Assembly (NCBI RefSeq): GCF_947623445.1 | Contig: NC_135245.1 | Location: forward strand, 5,091,501-5,155,500 | Origin: Clavelina lepadiformis | Taxonomy: Eukaryota > Chordata > Ascidiacea > Aplousobranchia > Clavelinidae | DNA length: 64,000 nt | Direction of reading: 5' to 3' | Shown here: in pieces, positions 61,321-64,000 of the stretch | Layout of the letters: every line of letters starts with the position of its first letter | Position numbering within the stretch: the stretch's first letter is position 1 | Notes under the pieces: model-generated | Told to the model about the DNA's origin: nothing | Database searches by the model: none | The model's input: the letters and a program-made list of their open reading frames with translations, nothing else | Position numbers and translations under genes: made by a program

Positions 61321-61885
61321 ATAAATACACATACACTCATTAAATGTATTAATTTAAAGACAAAGTTAAGCTGATAGACTGGCAGCACATGTTACTAGTA
61401 GGTACCTAAAAAAGCTGTTGTAAGCTACTGGTTAACATGGGTAGATTATATCTATAGGGTAAAGATTGTTGGAATCTCATTTTCAGTAATGCAGTATGGT
61501 AAAAGGCTTGTATTTACACTGACGTTAAGTGGCACTGGCATGCATGTTCTGTTTATCTATGGCCATAACCCATCTAATTAAAAAACAATCCACTTAAAAT
61601 TTATCATTGTTGTTTTTTTTGTTGCACCAGATTGAGATCCATGATTGAAGTTTTGTTGTTGCCTTTGTAAAATTATCGACTGCATTAAAGTTTGGGTTTC
61701 TGTCTCGGTCCTATATATACAGTACTTCTGCAATATCTTATTAGGATTTATTATTGAGGAATTATTTCAACATAGCTTTTACCCATAGATTCAGGTCTTC
61801 ACTCAATGTGGGAGTGGAAATGTAACATTTCCGATATATTCTGAAGTTTTAAGTGCTTTGTCTGACAATGTTGTGTTGCAGTATC

Positions 61886-61930
61886 ATGAATACAACTAAC
61901 TCAAAATCTACAAATGTTTCTGAAGTTTAA
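61886..61930 (+). CDS. Upstream ORF in the zinc-finger gene leader
   Basis: A 14-codon ORF (MNTTNSKSTNVSEV) begins 5 bases after a likely splice acceptor (CAG at 61879-61881). It ends with TAA 14 bases before the zinc-finger ATG at 61945. If the leader is as proposed, ribosomes meet this uORF first, which would lower translation of the main frame. It is a regulatory uORF at most; no conserved peptide is claimed. Confidence 0.35.
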   Translation: MNTTNSKSTNVSEV

Positions 61931-61944
61931 ATAAAGATTTGAAG

Positions 61945-62868
61945 ATGAACTGTGTCAGTAAGAAGCAACTGCCCCGCCGAAAGAGACAAGCTCCCAAGAA
62001 GTTTGAAGATTATGAGTTGGAAGAAAGTAATGAAGATGCAGTGCATTCTCAGTTGATTCAAAATGAACAAGCTGAAAATGAAACTTTGTCATTGAAGAAC
62101 GATCTGGAAACAGATCCTCCAAATCAGCTTGTGGCTCCCAAATTTAGTATTATAGAAAAGATTGACAAACATCCTGTTCCTGCATTATTTTCTATTTCTA
62201 ACAAAAGAGTAAAAAGATCTTATAATAAGCCAATGTGTAAAGAATCTAATGCTGCTTCTTTAGTTTGCAACTTTTGTGACCGCAAGTTTACTCAAAGCGG
62301 AAACCTTTTCAGACATATCAGAATCCACACAGGTGAGCGGCCATATGTTTGCGAAAAATGTGGAAAATCTTTTGCGCAGTCTAATGCACTTAAAATGCAC
62401 ATACGATTTCATAATAATGATCAACCATATGGGTGTCCAGTGTGTCACAAAAAGTTTAGCCAAAAAGGAAATCTAAATCAACATTTTCGCACTCACACTG
62501 GTGAGAAACCCTATCAATGCGAATGCTGTCTAAAGACTTTTTCGCATTTTTATGGATTAAAACAGCATCGAGAAACACATACTAATGGCAAGCTATGCTG
62601 CCCAATATGCGACAAATCATATACTCGTAAGTCCAGTTTGAATTATCACATTGGCACACATAAACGTTTGAAATGCCCTTACTGTAGTCGGGACTTCCCC
62701 TTACGAAGTCAATTGAATCAACACATGAGAATTCATACTGGCGAAAAGCCATACATTTGCTTGGCTTGTGGAGGGACATTTGCACTGAAACTTCATTTAA
62801 GAAAGCATTTAAAGTCCTGTCTGGAATATGCTGACATGTATCACTATGAAAGCCAAGTCAATGATTAA
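61945..62868 (+). CDS. C2H2 zinc-finger protein with seven fingers
   Basis: Likely nuclear DNA-binding protein of 307 residues from Met-61945 (the frame extends two codons upstream without an ATG). The N-terminal 110 residues are acidic, with a basic RRKRQAPKKFEDYELEE-type motif near the start. Then come six canonical fingers, for example CNFCDRKFTQSGNLFRHIRIH, CPVCHKKFSQKGNLNQHFRTH and CPYCSRDFPLRSQLNQHMRIH. A seventh finger ends in H-x4-C (LRKHLKSC), a C2HC variant that can still hold zinc. Linkers 1-2, 3-4 and 6-7 are TGE(R/K)PY, the high-affinity DNA type; the linkers at 2-3, 4-5 and 5-6 depart from it. The coding part is one exon. No orthologue can be named; vertebrate genomes hold many similar proteins. 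Confidence 0.9.
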   Translation: MNCVSKKQLPRRKRQAPKKFEDYELEESNEDAVHSQLIQNEQAENETLSLKNDLETDPPNQLVAPKFSIIEKIDKHPVPALFSISNKRVKRSYNKPMCKESNAASLVCNFCDRKFTQSGNLFRHIRIHTGERPYVCEKCGKSFAQSNALKMHIRFHNNDQPYGCPVCHKKFSQKGNLNQHFRTHTGEKPYQCECCLKTFSHFYGLKQHRETHTNGKLCCPICDKSYTRKSSLNYHIGTHKRLKCPYCSRDFPLRSQLNQHMRIHTGEKPYICLACGGTFALKLHLRKHLKSCLEYADMYHYESQVND

Positions 62869-63730
62869 TGATTTATGCTTTCAGTCTTTGCTTCTTGCAC
62901 ATGTTGTCTTGGCATAGATTTTATAGTTACTGGATTTATATGATGTAATCAGATCAAATCGTGTATGGTTATCTAATACCTAGTTAGAACAATTATGTCC
63001 AACTTGCGGGTCGCATTTAGCCCAGGTAAAGAGTTTGTGCAGATCATAGGTTTTTGTTGTAATGTAAGTTAATTCCTAACAGAAATTGTTATGAAATTTC
63101 CAAGAAATGCTTAACTTGTTTACAGAAAGATGTTAAGTACATTTTGCGTAGATCAACTTGGTTTGTTGACATACGCTTTGACCTTGCGTGTGGTTTCATC
63201 AGCAGACAATCTATGTATAGAGGATTGCTTGACATATATTATAACATATTTTGAATTATTTAAAATATCAAAATGTTTGGACAAGAACATCCCCAGCTGT
63301 CATTTGGCATTTTTATTAAGTGACTGCTACATTTTTTGTGATGAAATATTTCACGGTTTGTTCTGCTTAATCAACCATTTAAAAGATGTTTTTCGTATTC
63401 CAACTCATTTTTGTATAAACCATTGCTGCAAAAGTTGTTAATATAGTATATATGTGTTTGACAAAACTTTTATAATTTCTCATAGTCTTCTTTTCACTGA
63501 GTTTATGTTGTATGCATGTCTGTTTTATCAAGACTCTTTTATGAACAGTGCATTATCTTACTAAGCTACCTTATAATGGAAAAGTTACATATGCATTAAG
63601 ATTTAATGATGCAACTCCATTTTAAAACAAATTGCTAATTTTAATTAATTGTGCATGTTACCACTTTGGGCTTTCAACTGAAGGTTGTTTTATGTTATGA
63701 ATAGTAAATTCTGTGTTCATTTGATTTGCT
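62869..63730 (+). other. 3'UTR of the zinc-finger gene and spacer to SPRTN
   Basis: AT-rich, no canonical AATAAA noticed. The open frame at 63130-63441 is hydrophobic and not recognisable. SPRTN starts 862 bases after the ZF stop, on the same strand. Confidence 0.4.
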
Positions 63731-63996
63731 ATGATGGAGGATGTGGATTACGCCCTTGCGATGGCATTGCAAGATGAATTTAATGCAGAAGAGACTGGAC
63801 GAAAAAGCCTGCCATCATTATCCTATACTCCGCCAAAGAGAGTTTTAAATGGAAAAGAAAAGGGTTTAATTGATCCTGAATGGGAGCTGGTTGATCCAAA
63901 CCCTAACATACATTCTCTCTTTGCTGAATTTAATAAAAAGTTTTTCTGGAATAAACTTACAATGGTTGAAGTTAGATGGAGCCCCAGAATGACACT
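63731..63996 (+). CDS. SPRTN: SprT-like metalloprotease SPRTN, first exon (cut by window end)
   Basis: SPRTN (Spartan/DVC1) is a DNA-dependent metalloprotease that degrades DNA-protein crosslinks during replication. The 88 residues seen match its N-terminus: an ALAMALQDEF helix like the human ALRLQEEW, then DPEWELVDPNPNIHSLFAEF, FFWNKL, VEVRWSPRMTL, the start of the SprT fold. The HExxH active site and the PCNA, p97 and ubiquitin motifs lie beyond the window. The apparent stop at 63998-64000 is not real: MT|L continues in the family and GT at 63997-63998 is a splice donor in phase 2. Confidence 0.93.
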
Positions 63997-64000
63997 GTAA

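Larger units (their letters stand above)
59845..61881. other. Intergenic region between TATDN3 and the zinc-finger gene (head to head)
   Basis: TATDN3 and the ZF gene diverge here, so both promoters lie in this 2 kb. It also holds a degenerate tandem repeat (60280-60345) and copies of repeat families B and A. An acceptor-like ttgtgttgcag ends at 61881, so a 5'UTR exon of the ZF gene probably lies upstream in this stretch. Confidence 0.45.

Noticed and set aside
63998..64000. TAA stop at the end of the SPRTN frame
   Set aside because: It overlaps a GT donor exactly where the family protein continues after RMTL; the stop is intronic.
1..64000. CRISPR arrays, bacterial operons, Shine-Dalgarno sites
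   Set aside because: Spliced metazoan genes and eukaryotic transposons throughout; no regularly spaced direct repeats.

Overview
The window reads as nuclear DNA of an invertebrate animal. Every recognisable gene is a metazoan housekeeping or regulatory gene, most are split by GT/AG introns, and the spaces between them hold DNA-transposon MITEs and one LTR retroelement. A marine deuterostome such as an ascidian is my best guess, from the divergence of the proteins and the style of the intergenic DNA, but this is inference and not proven by the sequence.

Layout. 1-4.9 kb: non-coding, with two short hAT MITEs, a decayed Tigger-like transposase and old dispersed repeats. 4.9-7.4 kb (+): a mitochondrial ribosomal protein gene, MRPL39, in about ten small exons. 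9.6-38.2 kb (+): a BTB/C2H2 zinc-finger transcription factor of about 853 residues in 14 coding exons. It has a probable non-coding first exon near 9.9 kb, a 17-kb intron (16.2-33.4 kb) and a 3'UTR reaching about 38.2 kb. 40.4-45.0 kb (-): ANKS3, with ankyrin repeats, a SAM domain and a coiled coil in 14 exons. 46.6-48.1 kb (-): a SERINC-family membrane protein whose whole CDS is one exon. 48-57 kb: transposon-rich space. 57.4-59.8 kb (-): TATDN3, a metal-dependent TatD-type hydrolase in 6 exons. 61.9-62.9 kb (+): a seven-finger C2H2 protein in one coding exon, preceded by a short uORF. 63.7 kb to the end (+): first exon of SPRTN, the DNA-protein crosslink protease, cut by the window edge.

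The most unusual structure is a three-level nest at 50.7-54.7 kb. A deleted hAT transposon still carries the end of its transposase. A gag-only LTR retroelement has inserted into it, and a 917-bp pogo/Tigger-like element has inserted into that element's 3' LTR. The LTRs differ at only four positions and the gag ORF is intact (435 codons). The ORF seems to contain two diverged copies of a gag/capsid-like module, and there is no pol.

The genes do not form an operon or a shared pathway; they are independent neighbours. CpG dinucleotides are frequent from about 9 to 36 kb (the transcription-factor locus) and scarce in most of the rest. That pattern fits a hypomethylated regulatory domain around a developmental regulator. 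Exon boundaries were placed by eye from reading frame, splice signals and remembered family conservation. All reconstructed coding lengths are multiples of three, but none was checked by alignment or RNA data.
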